A stretch of 5,346 bases of DNA from Akkermansiaceae bacterium UBA2381. GTDB lineage: Bacteria > Verrucomicrobiota > Verrucomicrobiia > Verrucomicrobiales > DEV007. A program made the position numbers and the translations under genes. Every line of letters starts with the position of its first letter. Positions within the stretch are counted from its first letter, which is position 1. Below, piece by piece: positions 5,328 through 5,346 of the stretch. The stretch lies in NCBI GenBank assembly GCA_002344215.1, contig DDSV01000059.1, forward strand, positions 1 through 5,346. Reading direction: 5' to 3'. The notes below the pieces were generated by a model that saw nothing but the letters and a program-made list of their open reading frames with translations, was not told the origin of the DNA and searched no databases.

Positions 5328-5346
5328 GACTCTTACTTTCCTATGG

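Noticed and set aside
5343..5346. Possible plus-strand start codon at the right edge
   Set aside because: ATG at 5343 has no ribosome site and no coding sequence is visible after it.

Overview
The window looks like ordinary chromosome from a Gram-negative bacterium, most likely Verrucomicrobiota of the Opitutae type. This rests on recalled family resemblance, not on a search. The clues are a prepilin-type N-terminus joined to a soluble domain ending in a 'DGH' motif, a style common in Verrucomicrobiota and neighbouring phyla, and a chelatase next to a DR2241-like iron-sulfur protein. Coding regions look moderately GC-rich, while two intergenic control regions are markedly AT-rich. There are no tRNA or rRNA genes, CRISPR arrays, transposases or phage genes.

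Layout, left to right. (1) Positions 15-1298, minus: MetY-type O-acetylhomoserine sulfhydrylase, which makes homocysteine/methionine from sulfide. Three 8-bp direct repeats lie across its stop codon at the left edge. (2) Positions 1385-1975, minus: a small exported protein or lipoprotein with a PepSY-like C-terminus, 86 bp upstream of metY and possibly co-transcribed with it. (3) Positions 1976-2172: a divergent AT-rich control region. (4) Positions 2173-2988 and 2985-3608, plus: a two-domain CbiX/SirB-type sirohydrochlorin chelatase, then a DR2241-like protein with two CX3C motifs that probably hold a [4Fe-4S] cluster. They overlap by ATGA and form a coupled two-gene unit. (5) Positions 3646-4464, minus and convergent: an orphan type II pseudopilin-like protein. 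(6) Positions 4686-5168, minus: an unrecognised 160-residue protein, probably rich in beta strands, with a strong intrinsic terminator after it. (7) Positions 5169-5346: a second AT-rich control region.

How the genes may work together: metY and the chelatase pair both fit sulfur assimilation, since siroheme is the cofactor of sulfite reductase, which makes the sulfide MetY uses. This is inference, because the chelatase could equally serve cobalamin or another tetrapyrrole. The least expected signal is regulatory. The two AT-rich regions each carry an inverted pair of a CCGTAT-cored motif, placed similarly relative to a predicted sigma-70-like promoter. This suggests one regulator controls both the chelatase operon and the unknown 160-residue gene. 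A separate near-perfect 24-bp palindrome near the right edge looks like an operator for something beyond the window.
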